From assembly GCA_037951165.1 (NCBI GenBank), contig JBBDHG010000006.1, positions 2,374,501 through 2,438,500 of the forward strand: 64,000 bases of DNA, read 5' to 3'. The DNA comes from Lophius americanus. Taxonomy: Eukaryota > Chordata > Actinopteri > Lophiiformes > Lophiidae. Under the pieces are notes generated by a model that saw only the letters and a list, made by a program, of their open reading frames with translations, had not been told where the DNA came from and ran no database searches. Shown in pieces: positions 11,640-25,178 of this stretch. Position 1 is the first letter of the stretch, and the number at the start of each line of letters is the position of its first letter. Both the position numbers and the translations under genes were made by a program.

Positions 11640-14036
11640 TCAAGTAAGCTCCAACCTGCAATGAAGAGGGAGGGTACAGATGACATCAAGGGGAATTTAA
11701 CCACACGCCCTTCACAAAACACTTCATGTGATCCATATGAATGTATTAGAACGAGTAAATGAATAATGGAAACCACTTGGCAAGAATCAGCATGGATAGG
11801 AAATTCCTGTAAAGTCTTGTTTGGTATTCTTCAGGGTAAGCAAATGGAGAAATCAATTCAACAAACAAAATATGTTTGATAAGTCTGCAAGGACTCTAAG
11901 TAAATACAAAGTTTTTTGCACCAAACAAGAGCACACAGCACAGAGCAGGAGATATGAAGTACAGATAACAAACCCTTCAGAGACACCACGGAAAAATATT
12001 TAACAGGGATGAAAAGAAAGGCGGAGCGTGACGGAGATAATGAGACAAACGTAAGTCTCCCGAAAGCTAAGACGAGGAAAAATGACGAAGCGTATGTTTT
12101 TCTTGCAGAACAATCGGTGGGTTTAGCCATTTTGACTACTCAGGTATGCCCAACCAGATATAAATCTGGCTCCCTGCCTTAATCGGTCTGAGACCACCGA
12201 CTGCGTTGCGCCATATATAGCAGACTCGCCAGTCCCCAAGTCTCGGTAGAAGAGTAAAACTCCGTAGTGTGCAGCTAAACTGCAGTATCTCGGGGCGTCA
12301 CCCCCTTGTCAGCTCTACCAAGACTTGGAGGATCTCTCTACTGCAATTTTCATTGCATTGTCCATCCCCCACCACATGGAGCTGGATCCCACGAGGGACG
12401 TTTTATATATTGTGCTCCTGCGTTAAAATGTTGCTGATCAATTTGGGTTTATTATTATTTATTGATTATATTTAATTTTATTTTCAGTATCAAATGGTCA
12501 AAAAATGTATACAGTTTAAACAAAGATTGAATCTTTTTTTTTAATTTAAGGCAAATTGATGCTTTTGCTTTAAGTCTTTTCTGTTACAGCCTAAAAAACA
12601 ATGTTGATACAGTTATTCTTTGTTGTAAGTTCATCTATATTTATTACTTTTTTCTTTTTTTGTTTTCTTTAATGTTAATAAGGATACAATGTTATGCAGA
12701 CGTGTACTTATAACAATTTTATAGACAAATGATACTATTTACAGTCGTGGCGGAGAGTTGGGGGGCGCAAAATGTTTACTTCTTCCTGGGGGGGCGTAAC
12801 AGAAAATAATTGAGAAGCACTGACTTAGAGCAAGGGTCTAACACTCAAAATGGCTTGGGGCCACCACTGGCATCATCTTCCCATACGAGGGCCGCCTATC
12901 CTCAACATTTCTGAATATACGTCTTCTCATTTTGATTACTTATATAAATTTAGTTCAGTCGAGTAATGACAGAAAAGAATATTTTTCTTTGGAAGGGCAA
13001 CTTTTTATTTGGCCTTCCAACAAAATATGTTTTACAAATATATAACAGGGTTTTTATTTCAATTGCACATGTAGGGCAGTTTAATCTGCTATTGAAGAAG
13101 TAGAATAAAAAAATATATTCTGGCCACAGTATATTTTTATTGGTATCAGAGGCCTGATTTATAATCCCAGCGTACTCATAAAAGAAGGCGTACGCCTCTT
13201 TCTATCTGTGGGATTTTCTAAAATGAGAACGTGCGGTCTTCCACTCAAATTGAAGAAAGGTGGAAACCATACCTCTGATGGCGAAAGGATGTAATTTTAC
13301 AGCGTGTAAAATGAATCCAAATAAAACCATGCAATTTTACAAAAAATAATAAAACATGTTTGATTGGCGCAGTGACATCACAGCCTGCTGCTTATGGCGT
13401 TTGATAGCTGCAGACCTGACATTACGCACGCTGACAAAGTGAGATTAACATGCTGATAAACTTGCGCAAGTTTATAATGTTCCATCAGAAAAACCAGAAA
13501 CATCAAATGAAGTCTTTTTCTTCAATCATCTTTATTCAATATTGCAAAACGTCACCATTTCAGGTCACATTTTTACAAATAAGTGGTTAGAACATTAAAT
13601 GGTTATCCTTCACAATGACTATATCAGAAACAGTATATTCTGCAAACGATGATACGTCATTGATGGACAGCGATGTGTTGTGACCAAACAACCAATGCAG
13701 GAATTCCATAAAAGTTGTGATTTGGTGTCGTTATTGAGACGTCTCTCGATCTCCAGCTAAATTAGCAACAAGCTTCGGCTGGGCCGCTGTGGGAGAAAAT
13801 GTCTGTGTTCAGTATCACATCTCTGAATACAGTGGAAGTAAATCATCGAGGTCTAAAAGTCTGTTGTCAGCAGGCTTGGGGCGTAACGAAATACATGTAA
13901 CGACTTCAAGTAATCAGGATTGAAATAAAGAAAAGTAACCCCCTTGCGTTAGAGAAAGAAATATATAATCACATTACAGTTACATTCAGTAAAACCTCAA
14001 CTCAACGTTATGTATAAGCACATTTAAGAAACAGCA
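11640..14036. other. 5' flank of gene 1, repeated in units 2 (part) and 3
   Basis: Shared with 37460-39861 and, from about 12600, with 26690-27240 plus 30160-31045. It includes a hairpin CCAGATATAAATCTGG near 12158 and a TATATA near 12212. The stretch 12745-12900 looks like a decayed DNA transposon edge (GAAGCACTGACTTAGAGCAA). No gene is seen. Confidence 0.5.
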
Positions 14037-14584
14037 GAGTTGTCCAAAGTGGTGCAAAGTCAATTAAATGCATAGGTACAAGATAAAAACACAATGTTTA
14101 CTTCAAAGGAAAGCAGTAAGACCACAATAATAAATGTCCTACACTCATCCTGGATTAAAAGACAAGGAATAAAGATTAGTTTCAAGGCAGGATTTAAAAA
14201 CAGACAGCGTGGTGGCCAACCTGACATGATGTATATGACTTTAAGGAACTGAAAAGTTTCTTTTTACCGAATAATCACAACTGTGGCCAAAAAAGTGTTT
14301 AAAGAGAAAACAGACATGACTCTTTATTAATGTCAATAATATTATAGTGTTGTTTTGCATCTGTTGCAGTCTGGACGCTGAAGGGAGAGGAAACTGGAGT
14401 TGTTTGTTCGCCGCTTTTCCATCAGAGTTCTACAGCCTGCAATACAATAAACCGACAACCGAAAACCTTTATTGATGCTCACTGGCAAACCTTTTGGATT
14501 TATATCCATATTTGTTATTCTGTAGTTGTGTTTGTATTTGTACGAATTCTACCGAGTCTGGTGACGGTCTGAGGTTCGCACCGT
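14037..14584. repeat. Unit 2 left flank, copy of 1-548
   Basis: Near-identical to the start of the window at an offset of 14036 bp; this defines the unit 1/unit 2 tandem duplication. Confidence 0.85.
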
Positions 14585-16244
14585 CGCGTCTCAGATGCGT
14601 CATCAGAACGCTGTCACTCTTCCCACTAGTGGCACTGGAGTTTCCTCCATAAAGTTACTCACTGTGCGGGTTAGAAAACATGGAGTGGATTTCAGTCTTT
14701 TTCGGCCAATACAGAGACTCACTGTTCCATATAGTATTAAAATCGAACTCTTTAATTCACAATCTCTCACAAACAAATCCTGCCTCATACATGACCACAT
14801 TCTAAATCATGCCTCATACATGACCACATTCTGGAGAAGTGCCTGGACGTTATGTGCCTTACAGAAACCTCACAACAACCAGATGATTTTTCTGTCCTGA
14901 ATGAGACCTGTCCCGCCGGTTACTGTTACCTCCAGAAAGCCCGCAGCACTGGTCGTGGTGGTGGTCTGTCTGTCACTCTACCGCAGTGATTTGGACTTGT
15001 CTCCACTGCCTTTGCCAGAGATCTCGTCTTTTGAATGCCTGGCATTTAATTGTAAACCCCGTTTCTCCATGACCATACTTCTAATCTACCGACCACCCAA
15101 ACAAAACCCAGCCTTCATCTCTGAGATGTACAATCTTTTGTTGACATTTCAAACAACCTCTGTCAATATTTTAGTACTTGGAGATATGAACATTCGTATC
15201 GACTCCCCTGCATGTCGTTTTGCTTCCAAATTTCTCCAACTACTGGATTGTTTTAATCTCAGGCAACTTGTCGATGTCCCCACCCACACCATGGGGCACA
15301 CTCTGGATCTAGTCATCACTGCCTCTGCTCCTCTCAGCAATCTTCTTGTGTACGATCTGGGTGTGTCCGACCACAAGGCCGTCGCCATGGAATTGTCACT
15401 TGTGTCCCCCTCACTAAGCCCAAACGTCAAATCTACTTCAGGAATTTGAAAAAGATCAACCCAGAAACCATGACAGTCGACCTCCAGCATCTTCTTTCTG
15501 CCAACTTTGTATCAGCCAATGACTCAGTAGATTTCTACAATAACTCCCTGAGTAGCATCCTGGATCGTCACGCCCCTGTAAAAACTAGAACAGTCACCTT
15601 CTCCCGCTCAGCCCCCTGGTTCACCAGCGAGCTACGGGAAATGAAGGCAGCTGGGTGTGTCCTTGAGCAGCGTTTCAAGGCTTGAGGTCTTACTGTCCAA
15701 AAGCTAGCCTTTCGGGAACACCAAAAGGCCTACTCACAGTCCCTTAGAGAGGCTCGGCCACTGTTCTACTCCAACATCATCAAAACCAGTCCTGGAAATT
15801 CTAAGCAGCTGTTTACCACTATCAATCATCTTCTTAAACCACAAACTCCCCCACTTACAGAAATTACATAAGAGCACTGTAATAATTTCATGGCTTTCTT
15901 CAAATCGAAAATTGACTCAATCCGTTCTGTCCTTTCTGGTTCCTCCACTCTACCTATCCAGTCTGCTTACTCACAGTTGGAGATCTCCCAGCCTCTAAAG
16001 TCTTTCCCAGAAATCTCACAGTAGCAGGTTGAGGTTATCATCAGGACAATGAAGCCCTCCACCTGTGCCCTCGACCCCTTTCCTATAGCCCTAGTGAAAA
16101 CTAACATCTCTTCCATCAGTTCCCTGATCACCGCTGTAATAAATCTAATTGCCGCCATAATCAGACCACTCCTCAAAAAACCTAGTCTTTATCCAGAAGT
16201 TTTGCTAATTACAGGCCCATTTCAAAGCACCCATTGTTCTCCAA
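14585..16244 (+). mobile_element. L2-clade LINE 5' half (unit 2 copy)
   Basis: The same element and truncation point as 549-2208, carried by the tandem duplication, with a few private substitutions, including a TAA in place of a Glu codon near 15869. Confidence 0.8.
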
Positions 16245-16673
16245 AGTACTCCGAGAGTATGGAGTGGATGGCCCACTGCTACGGGCCGTCCAATCTCTGT
16301 ACTGTCGGAGTCAGAGTCTGGTTCGCATTGCCGGCAATAAGTCAGATTTCCAGTTGTGGTTGGACTCCGCCCTTTGTCACCGATTCTGTTCTTAATTTTT
16401 ATGGAAAGAATTTCTAGGCGCAGCCAAGTGGTGGAGGGTCTCGAGCTCGGTGTACAAGCGGCGGAAATTAGTTTTCTCCTGAGGGTGGCTGGGTTCAGCC
16501 TTAGAGATAGGGTGAGGAGCTCAGACGTTCGGGAGAGGCACAAAGTAGACCCGCTGCTCCTCTGCATCAAGAGGAGTCAGTTGAGGTGGTTCGGGCATCC
16601 AGTCAGGATGCCCCCCGGACGCTTCCCTGGGGAGGTGTTTCGTGCATGTCCATCTGGGGGGAGACCCCGGGGT
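16245..16673 (+). mobile_element. LINE-X 3' half, first part (unit 2 copy)
   Basis: Duplicate of 2209-2637, with the same join to L2 and the same Rex1 insertion point. Confidence 0.75.
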
Positions 16674-19600
16674 AGATAGATAGATAGATAGATAGCCTTT
16701 ATTAGTCCCACAATGGAGAAATTTCAATTTTACAGCAGCAGAGCATGTTACAGAGTAAGAATAACACAGAGTAAGAATAACACAGAGTAAGAATAACATT
16801 GTGTTATGTGCAATTAAAATAAATTAAAATAAATTAAATTAAAATTAAACGTTATGTGCAATTAAAATAAATTAAATTAAAAGGTAGGTGTGTGTGTAAG
16901 TGTGTGTGTAGTTGTGTAGGTGTGTGTGTGTTGCTAACAGTGCTGGTTGTGGAGTCTGACTGCTGCAGGAAGGAACGATCGGCGATATCGCTCCTTCACA
17001 CACTTGGGGTGAAGGAGCCTGTCGCTGAAGGAGCTCTCCAGTGCAGAGATGGTTTCCTGCATGGGGTGGGAGACGTTGTCCCGGAGAGATGACAGCTTGG
17101 CCATCATTCTCCTGTCTCCCACCTCCTGCACCGAGTCCAGAGGACATCCCAGGACCGAACTGGCCTTCCTGATTAGTTTGTCCATTTTCCTCCTGTCAGC
17201 AGCTGAGATGCTGCTGCCCCAGCAGACCACTCCATAAAAAATGGCTGAGGCGACTGCAGAGTCAAAGAAGGTCTTCAGGAGCGCCCCCTGCACTCCAAAA
17301 GACCTCAGTCTCCTCAGTAGATACAGTCGGCTCTGACCCCTTTTAAAGAGTGCCGTTGAGTTGTGAGTCCAGTCCAGTTTGTTGTTCAGGTGAACACCAA
17401 GGTACTTGTAGGACGTGACAATCTCAACGTCCATTCCCTGGATGTTCACCGGTGTGTCGGGGGGTGTGTGCCTTCGGAAGTCCACCACCAGTTCCTTGGT
17501 CTTACCCGCGTTGATCTGGAGGTGGTTCCACTGGCACCAGTGCGTGAAGTCCTGCGTCAGTCCTCTGTACTCCTTGTCGTCCCCGTCTGTGATGAGACCG
17601 ACAATTGCAGAGTCATCAGAGAACTTCTGCAGGTGACACGTGGGTGTGTTGTATGAGAAGTCTGCAGTGTAGAGGGTGAAGAGGAACGGTGCAAGGACCG
17701 TTCCCTGTGGGGCCCCCGTACTGCAGACAACCACGTCCGACACACAGTCCTCACATACTGGGGACGGTTGGTCAGGTAGTCCAGGATCCAGGATGCGAGG
17801 TGCTCATCCACTCCGGTCAGTTCCAGTTTGTCCCTCAGAAGCGTGGGCTGGATGGTGTTGAAAGCACTGGAGAAATCAAAGAATGTGATCCTCACGGTGC
17901 TTCCAGGCTTCTCCAGGTGAGAGAGAGCTCGGTGAAGAAGGAAGATGATGGCGTCGTCCATCCCGGTCTTAGACTGGTAGGCGAACTGAAGGGGGTCCAT
18001 CGACAGGCTGACCACCGGGCGGAGATGACCAAGGACCAGTCGCTCTAGAGTCTTCATCAGGTGGGATGTTAATGCCACCGGCCTGTAGCTGTTGAAGTCC
18101 TTCGGGTGCGGCGTCTTGGGGACAGGTACCACACAGGAGGTTTTCCACAGGAGTGGTACCTTCCCCAGCTTCTGGCTCAAATTGAAGACGTGCTTCAAAA
18201 TCCCACACAGCTGGTCTGCGCAGGTCTTAAGGAGCCTGGAGCTGATGCCGTCCGGCCCGTGGCCTTCCTCACCTTGATCTTCCTTAGCTGGTTCCTCACC
18301 TGGAGTGTTGTGAGGGACAGACTGGTGCAGGGGGGCTGTGTGTTGGGGGGGTTGGATGGTGGGGTGGTGATAGCTAGGAGGGGGGGCAGTGTGTTAGGTA
18401 GAGCAGGGGGATGTGGCTGGGAGTTCTTTGTAGTGGGAGAGGAGGTGGGGGAGGGGTAGTGCACTGAGGGGGGTGAGAGGAGTCCCTGCTGTGGGAGTCG
18501 GGCTGGAGGATTGAGGGCAGATGACTGGTCGAACCGGTTAAAAAACTGGTTCAGGTTATCTGCCCACTGTTGGTCCCCTGCAGCTTGGGAGTTTGGCCCT
18601 TTGAAGCCTGAGATGGTTTTCAGGCTTCTCCAAACACCACTGATGTTGTTCTGCTGCAGCTGGTCCTCCATCTTCTTCCTGTAGGAGTTCTTCCCCTCTC
18701 TGATCTTCCTCCTCAGTTCCTTCTGCACAACCTTCAGCTCCTCCTTGTTGCCTGACCTAAAGGTCCTCTTCTTCTCCTTTAGGAGGACCTTTATGTCCGG
18801 ACTAATCCAAGGTTTGTTGTTCGAGAAACACCGTACAGTCCTGGTGGGTACGGTGTTCTCCTCACAGAAGTTGATGTAGTCCGTGATGCAGTCGGTAAGG
18901 TTGTCGATGTCCTCCCCGTGAGAGTCACAGAATTCTTCCCACACGGTTGTGTCAAAACAGTCCTTCAGAGCCTCTTCAGTCTCTTGGGACCATTTCCGCA
19001 CTGTGCGGGTCACGGCTGGTCACGGCTGGTCAGATTGTGGTCTGATCTTCCCAGGGGAGGGAGGGGTGATGAGGTGTATGCCTCCTTGGTGTTGGCATAA
19101 AACAAGTCCAGTGTCCTATTTTCCCTGGTACAGCATGTGATATACTGTGTGAAAGTGGGCAGTGTGGAGGATGGGGGGGCATGGTTAAAGTCACCTGAGA
19201 TCAGGAGGAGAGCCTGTGGGTGCTGTGTCTGAAGCCTGCTAGTCACCGAGTTGATGACGTCACACGCAGCGTCGCCGTTGGCAATGGGGGGAATGTACGC
19301 TGCTATCGCGATAACATGCGAGATCTCCCGCGGTAGGTAGTTCGGCCTCATGCCAACGGCTAACAGCTCGATGTCCTTGCAGCAGTGTTGCTCTTTAATA
19401 GTGATGTGCCCAGGTTTACACCATCTATCATTCACAAACACTGCCAGCCCTCCTCCTTTCCTCTTGCCGCTTCCCGCTGTCCTGTCCGCTCTCAGCAGCT
19501 TGAATCCGTCCAGCGTAGCGTTCGTGTCCGGAGTCAGCGTGGTCAGCCATGTTTCCGTGAACACCATGAAGCTGCACTCCCGATATACATGCTGGTGCCG

Positions 19601-19846
19601 CGTGAGCGCCGCTAACTCGTCCATCTTATTGGGGAGAGATCTCACGTTCCCCATTATTACGGATGGAACGGCAGGTCTATAGCGTCTCCTCCTCGCGCGA
19701 CGCTGTAATCCAGCGCGTATCCCCCGTCTACTCCTCTTCAGTTCGGAGGAAACCTCGGGCCTCTCCTCGGGCAGCACCGCAGTGCTACGTAGCGCCAACA
19801 GCTGATCCCTACTGTAAACAATGGGCGCGTGGCTGAAGACCAAGGA
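16674..19846 (-). mobile_element. Rex1/Babar-type LINE (unit 2 copy), inactivated
   Basis: Duplicate of the unit 1 Rex1. Here the endonuclease N-terminal part is complete (19843-19010: MGNVRSLPNKMDELAAL, FTETWLTTLTPDTN, LLISGDFNHAP). It has different lesions: a 7-bp deletion near 17748, a 1-bp deletion near 18255, and a deletion with a small repeat near 19016-19035. The 3' end retains CCTTTATTAGTCCCACAATG before (GATA)n, which unit 1 has lost. Confidence 0.85.
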
Positions 19847-20250
19847 CCCGCTTGAGAGATCACATCTCTCGGCTGGCGTGGGACCGCCTCGGTATCCTCC
19901 TAGAGGAGTCGGTGGATTTGGCCGGGGAGAGGAAAGTCTGGGCTTCCCTGATGAAACTGCTGCCCCCGCGACCCGGACCCGGATAAGCGGAGGATAACGA
20001 GACGAGATGAGATAGAGGAATTATCTTTTTTTGCAATCATCCTTTTGACTGCATTAGTTTTACAGGCTTTCTGCGCTAGAATATTAGCAATAAGAACTCG
20101 CTGGAGGGATTATATATCTCATCTTGCCTGGGTATCCTGTGCTGGAAAGTGTAGCTGTGGAGAGGGATATCTGGAAATCTCCTCTTAGCCTGCTATCACC
20201 ACGACCCGGCCCCGGATAAGCGGTAGAAAACGGATGGATGGGTGGTACCG
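19847..20250 (+). mobile_element. LINE-X 3' end plus second tail fragment (unit 2)
   Basis: Matches 5711-6115: one LINE-X terminus to about 20010 and a more diverged one at 20095-20250. Confidence 0.65.
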
Positions 20251-20509
20251 AATTTATCCAATATTAACTGAAAGTCATGACGTTAAATTACTTTTATTTT
20301 GTGATACCTGGATAACATGACTGATTACATTTTTTAAGAAGTAGCTGGAAACTGTATCAGATTACATTTGTAACGCTCCCAAACCAGTTTGTCAGTATAA
20401 AAAAGGTTTTAATTAATTTGAGCTGACAAGTATGAGAACATGCAGTTGGTCAAGTACGATTCTTTTGAGGATATATTTTCACCTGAAGCATGTTACATCG
20501 AAAGGGGGG

Positions 20510-21437
20510 GCTTTTGGGGCTTTTCGGGGCTATACCCTCGCCACCGCAGATCCTTCATGTTAAAGCGATAACTCAAAAGTTATTTCATGGATCATTTTCA
20601 AATTTAATACCACAGAGTCTTTAGTGTGAGAAAGAACTGCATTGATTTTGGAAAAGGTCAGTTCTATATTTCAGACACTAGGGGGAGCTTTATCTCTGAT
20701 TATCTGCAAAACTTCTGGGGCCATTCACTCAAAACCGTTGTTCTGATTTAGTCTAAATCTGGTGCGTATGAATCGATCTGAGGAGAACTTTCTTGTGTAC
20801 ATTGTGTTTACTTAATAATTTATATTTTACTTAGGGGGAAATTATTATTATTTTTTTAACCAAAAACACTGTTTTCTGAACATAATTCCTAACAATTGAT
20901 TCCATGTCGTTTGGTGCCATACATGGAAATGAGGAGATCTGTCTTGTGTATATTTAATACATATATATCCATTTATAATTTATACATGTTTTAGACTAAT
21001 AATTCATATTTCACTGACTTTGGGCAGTTTTTTCCTAAATATACTGTGGAAATAACATATTTAAATTGAGGAGGTCAGTCTGGAGGATTGCTTGTACAAC
21101 GAAGAGAAGTGACAGTTTGGATATTTCCTGTCACTTGGGCATATATATACAGGAACGATATATGCAATGTTTCTTTCTACTATTTCCGCCTGCTATCAAC
21201 CATGACCAAAACATATGATGAATAGTAATTCATTTAACTACATATTTATGTAGGATTTATATCTATGTTGGATTCCCTCTCCTGCTATATCCCATCATCC
21301 TCTGGGTGAATGTACTATTGTTTTCACACAGGATGTTATGATAAGGACATATGATGGAACGAGTTTGCGTTCACACCAAAGGTTAGAAACTCATGAATAT
21401 ACTTGAACGATATACGAATTTTGTTTAACTTTTGCAC
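20510..21437. repeat. Dispersed repeat and 3' flank (unit 2 copy)
   Basis: Near-identical to 6390-7310. No gene is seen. Confidence 0.5.
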
Positions 21438-21737
21438 TCTGTAATCAACCATGACCAAAGAAGACAGCCAAAATGCTGCCTTGTATTTGTTGTATGAATC
21501 TCAAATACGTCTGAAAGCCAAAAGTTTCCATTTCTGAAATCATGCAAACATCTCCAACATGCTTCCTCACTCCACATCAACATCCTTTGAGGACCTGTCT
21601 GACGTTTCAAGATGCTCAACACTGACGGGCTTTGACTTTGTACGAAACCGGGTGTGTGAACGCAGCTTTAATCTCCAGTGTGAGGGCTGCGTTTATTTGA
21701 CCCATTCTCCACATGGGTGGTTCTGGCTAAAAGTCAT

Positions 21738-21937
21738 TCAGAGAAAAAACAAAGAATTGCAAAAAGCAAAAAATGTGTTGCGACCATTGTTACATCGAAG
21801 TGTTGCCTCTCCCTCCATTTCATACTCATGACGGCACCTATAAGTTGCTTCAGAACTAATCACATATTTGTTCCGATATGGAGGCAGAAGAACTGCATTA
21901 TTAAATTCATTTGGGGGTTCACAGTTACCCTTAAGAG
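21738..21937 (-). CDS. Gene 2 terminal CCP12-type exon, altered end
   Basis: 200 bp from ALKGNCEPPNEF to the same deletion-derived tail (NNGRNTFFAFC, NSLFFL, stop) as gene 1. AATAAA follows at 21692-21697. Confidence 0.6.
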
Positions 21938-24350
21938 CTGTAAGGTCAAGTAAACTTCTGGACATTTCAGTCTTATTTCAGTGAACGAAAACCAAATGTA
22001 TTCTTATTTTAATCAAAGAAAAGTATTGATCTCAGGTTTATCTCTTTAAAATAAAATAAAAATATTTCAGTTAATCAAGTGTAGCCAAAATTCACTGACT
22101 TGTTTTATTCTACTTTTACATCAGATTCAACTGATCATTATCTATGATACAGATTGATGTTTGCATAAAGTGTCTGGTGTTATGATGTCAATCTAAGGAA
22201 TGATTTGCATATTTATTTTGAACCACCTCCAACTTCAAATCCTGAGTCTAGACAATCTTAAACCTGAGGCAACAATGACTGAGTTTCAAATCCATGAAGA
22301 CTTTTTTTTGTGTTTCAAACAAAGGCCTTAACCAAGTCCGTAGATTGACAACAAAGTTGAATGTGAGAAAAAAATGTCATGAAAAAAGGTTCAAATGGGC
22401 CAGAAGTCAATAGGATGGGTTGAGTGACGATGTGGAAGGGAGAACAATCGTATTAGGCTGATCTGTGTATGCGGACAGATATTTTGTTGAATTGGTGACT
22501 TTACAAGAAAGCTGTAGCTGTGTTCCCTGACCTGGTTCATAATCTAGTGAAATAGTGGATAGAAACATTTGTATCGTTCGAAGAGCGGGGCGAATTTCCA
22601 TGGGTTCGTGTGTATTGTACGTGTTACGTGTGTCATCCCACAGTCGCATTTCTGGAAGTAGAGCGATATGAATACAGCGAATGCTTCGCAATCAATGTTC
22701 GTTTTTAAAAAGCTATGCGAAATATGTGCTCATGATTTTGGTCCATTTCTACAAATAATGATCGTGAATATGTGCAAATGAGATATTGTATATGTTATAT
22801 CTATATAAATAAAAAAATAAATAAAACATTTATATATAACTATATATGATGGAATAATGCTACTTTCAAACCCAACGCAACATGAATTATATCCCTGAAA
22901 AGTCATCGTCATCATCATCATCGCCACCCCAGATCCTTCATGTTAAATAATATATATATATATATAATATGATTATTATTGTTACTATTATTGTTATTGT
23001 TATTACACTATATGTTAAGGGTTTCTGCAGAGCCTCTGAAGTCCCTTGATAATTTATTTTTGAACTTGTGTTCACATTCCTGCGGGCAATTTAGAGTCAC
23101 CAATTCATGGCACCATTAAATTCTCCATCAACCTTTTGTTTGTCACCGCATCACAAAATATAAAGAGTTTGAACGGCGCTGTCCGTGGCACTGAATCTTT
23201 GGGTCCCCTTAGTTTTCGGTCTGGTGTAGGGAAATATTTTGTGTCGGCTGGTCTTACATCCCACATGGCCCTGCTGAGGAATGGCTGTAAATCCCAGCGG
23301 CACCTGTATTAGGTCTTTGGGAATAGTCAGACGCGTGAATATGCAGTGCGGCCAGTAATTTCACAATGCCAGGTATTTCATAACATTGCTAGGTGGCAGG
23401 GTCAAATCTCATCCTTGATCTCATGGGGAATATTAAGAATCAGGTGGGCTGGCAATCTGTATCTTCCAATAATTTCAGTTGAATCAAAAAGTGCTATTCG
23501 TACTCGAAAGATCCGCTCATGAACATGCCTGGCATTACGTTGCCTTCATCTGGCCGCAATCCCTGCTGCCATGATCACTGCAACGTCTGGGCATCACAGC
23601 CCTTATATATGCACTTCAAGTAGTACCAACTCTCAGAAGACGCAAATAATTTCATTGTAATGGTATTTGGTAAACTGTGCTGACAGCTGTGAACACGTCC
23701 GTTTTTGCATCGAGGAGCATTTGCATAGAAAGGGTGGATATTGCGCAACAAGTACGAATAATACCTCAATTAAATACTTGCGAATAGCACATGAACATCG
23801 AGACGCAATCTGCATGACAGCGCAGTAGTCGTGTTATACAGTGTTTGCCACTGCTCTGTGAATAAGATGCATTGATTGCAACCGTTTTGCGTCCAAGAAT
23901 CTGAGCATCCTTTTGTGAATTTTCTCGTCAGAACACATCTTAGCCGTGACAGAATTTCATTCATCCCTCACAGACGCCTAATTTCAACTGGGAGATGCAG
24001 AAAAAAGCAGATTGAGGAAAAAAATTCTGCTCCCAAATCACTGAGAGTGATTGGCATAGGACTAAAATCATCTGACCGGTTGTTTGGAGAAATTTGGAAA
24101 TAAAGTCATTTCAGGTGGAATACTTACTTTTCAAATTCCAGGCATGGGAAATTCAAACCAAATTCATATCACAGACGTCCTCCACGATTATTACAAATTA
24201 CTTCCTGTCTCCAGGTAAGATGGGTCCCGTTCAAATAGCTTATTCAATTTGTAATCCACTCGTTAATTAACAGACTCTAATTCTAAAGCATGCGGAGCAG
24301 ACAGAAACGACAAAAAAGGACAAGAAATAGATTAATCTGTACATCCTTAC

Positions 24351-24518
24351 CTTTACATGGTGAAAATATAGACCAACCATTTCCCCCGCAGCGTGGAGAT
24401 GGACGTCCCTCATAACCGTCCTTGCAGTTGTAATAAGCAATTTCATTGTTTTTGTATTTTTGCTTGTGAATATTTTCAATAACTGCATTCGGGATTTCCA
24501 TTTTGTCACATAGTATTT
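24351..24518 (-). CDS. Gene 2 CCP7-type exon
   Basis: 168 bp, EILCDKMEIPN to GWSIFSPCKG, phase 1, donor GTAAGG. Protein identical by eye to gene 5 CCP7. Confidence 0.6.
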
Positions 24519-24874
24519 CTAAAACAAAAGAAAAATTCAAAAAAGGCCACAAAATTGTATTATTACACATTCTTAATACACCCTGATTTTACACTTGTTG
24601 GTACACAGACATGGTAGAGAGTATCAAGATACAGTGTGAATCTTAATTCACATTTGAGACTGAAGTGAATCATGATCATTATTTCTGCTTGCATCAGAAG
24701 TAGGTTACGTCACAGGTGAACATGTATGCAGGAAGCAAAAACCCATTCCACTGCTTGGTTTCCCAAGAATCTTTCCCCATGCCATGCCTCTTCATTTGAT
24801 GGGAACAAATTTCTCCCTCTTTCATGCATATCAATGCAAAATTAACAGTAACGTCACAAGCAAAATAACAGTAC

Positions 24875-25054
24875 CTTCACAAAATGGATTTAGGATCCAA
24901 CCATCTCTGGTGCACTTGGCCAGGTCGGTTCCCTCTGGCTTCTTGTAGTTTTCCACACATGAATATCTTGCAGTACTTCCCAATCTTATTTGATACCTCC
25001 AACGGATTGACCAAAAAGACAAAAGTCGGTCTTGTTGATCGCTGCATGTAACCA
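24875..25054 (-). CDS. Gene 2 CCP6-type exon
   Basis: 180 bp, VVTCSDQQDRLL to NPFCEG, acceptor ATTCTAG and donor GTACTG. Differs from gene 5 by R/H and L/P. Confidence 0.6.
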
Positions 25055-25178
25055 CTAGAATCAAAGAAAGAACATTTTAATGAAGTCCATTGAAGGCTAA
25101 TAATCATCATCATCATAGTTCTATGAACCAAACACACACAGTAGAGAACAACAATCTCATAATATTTCTGTGTTATAC

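Larger units (their letters stand above)
22545..25155. other. Cassette in unit 2 absent from unit 1
   Basis: Replaces nothing but a few bases of unit 1 (near 8416-8422). It is a mosaic: 22545-22685 has no match in the window, 22686-22948 matches 48415-48675, and from about 22965 it matches 54345-56545, including the CCP6 and CCP7 exons. It holds an AT run near 22950 and TTATTG repeats. Confidence 0.75.

Noticed and set aside
12280..12310. CTGCAGTATCTCGGGGCGTCACCCCCTT resembling the 3' end of U2 snRNA
   Set aside because: Only a short gapped match; the adjacent U2 stems and Sm site are not there.
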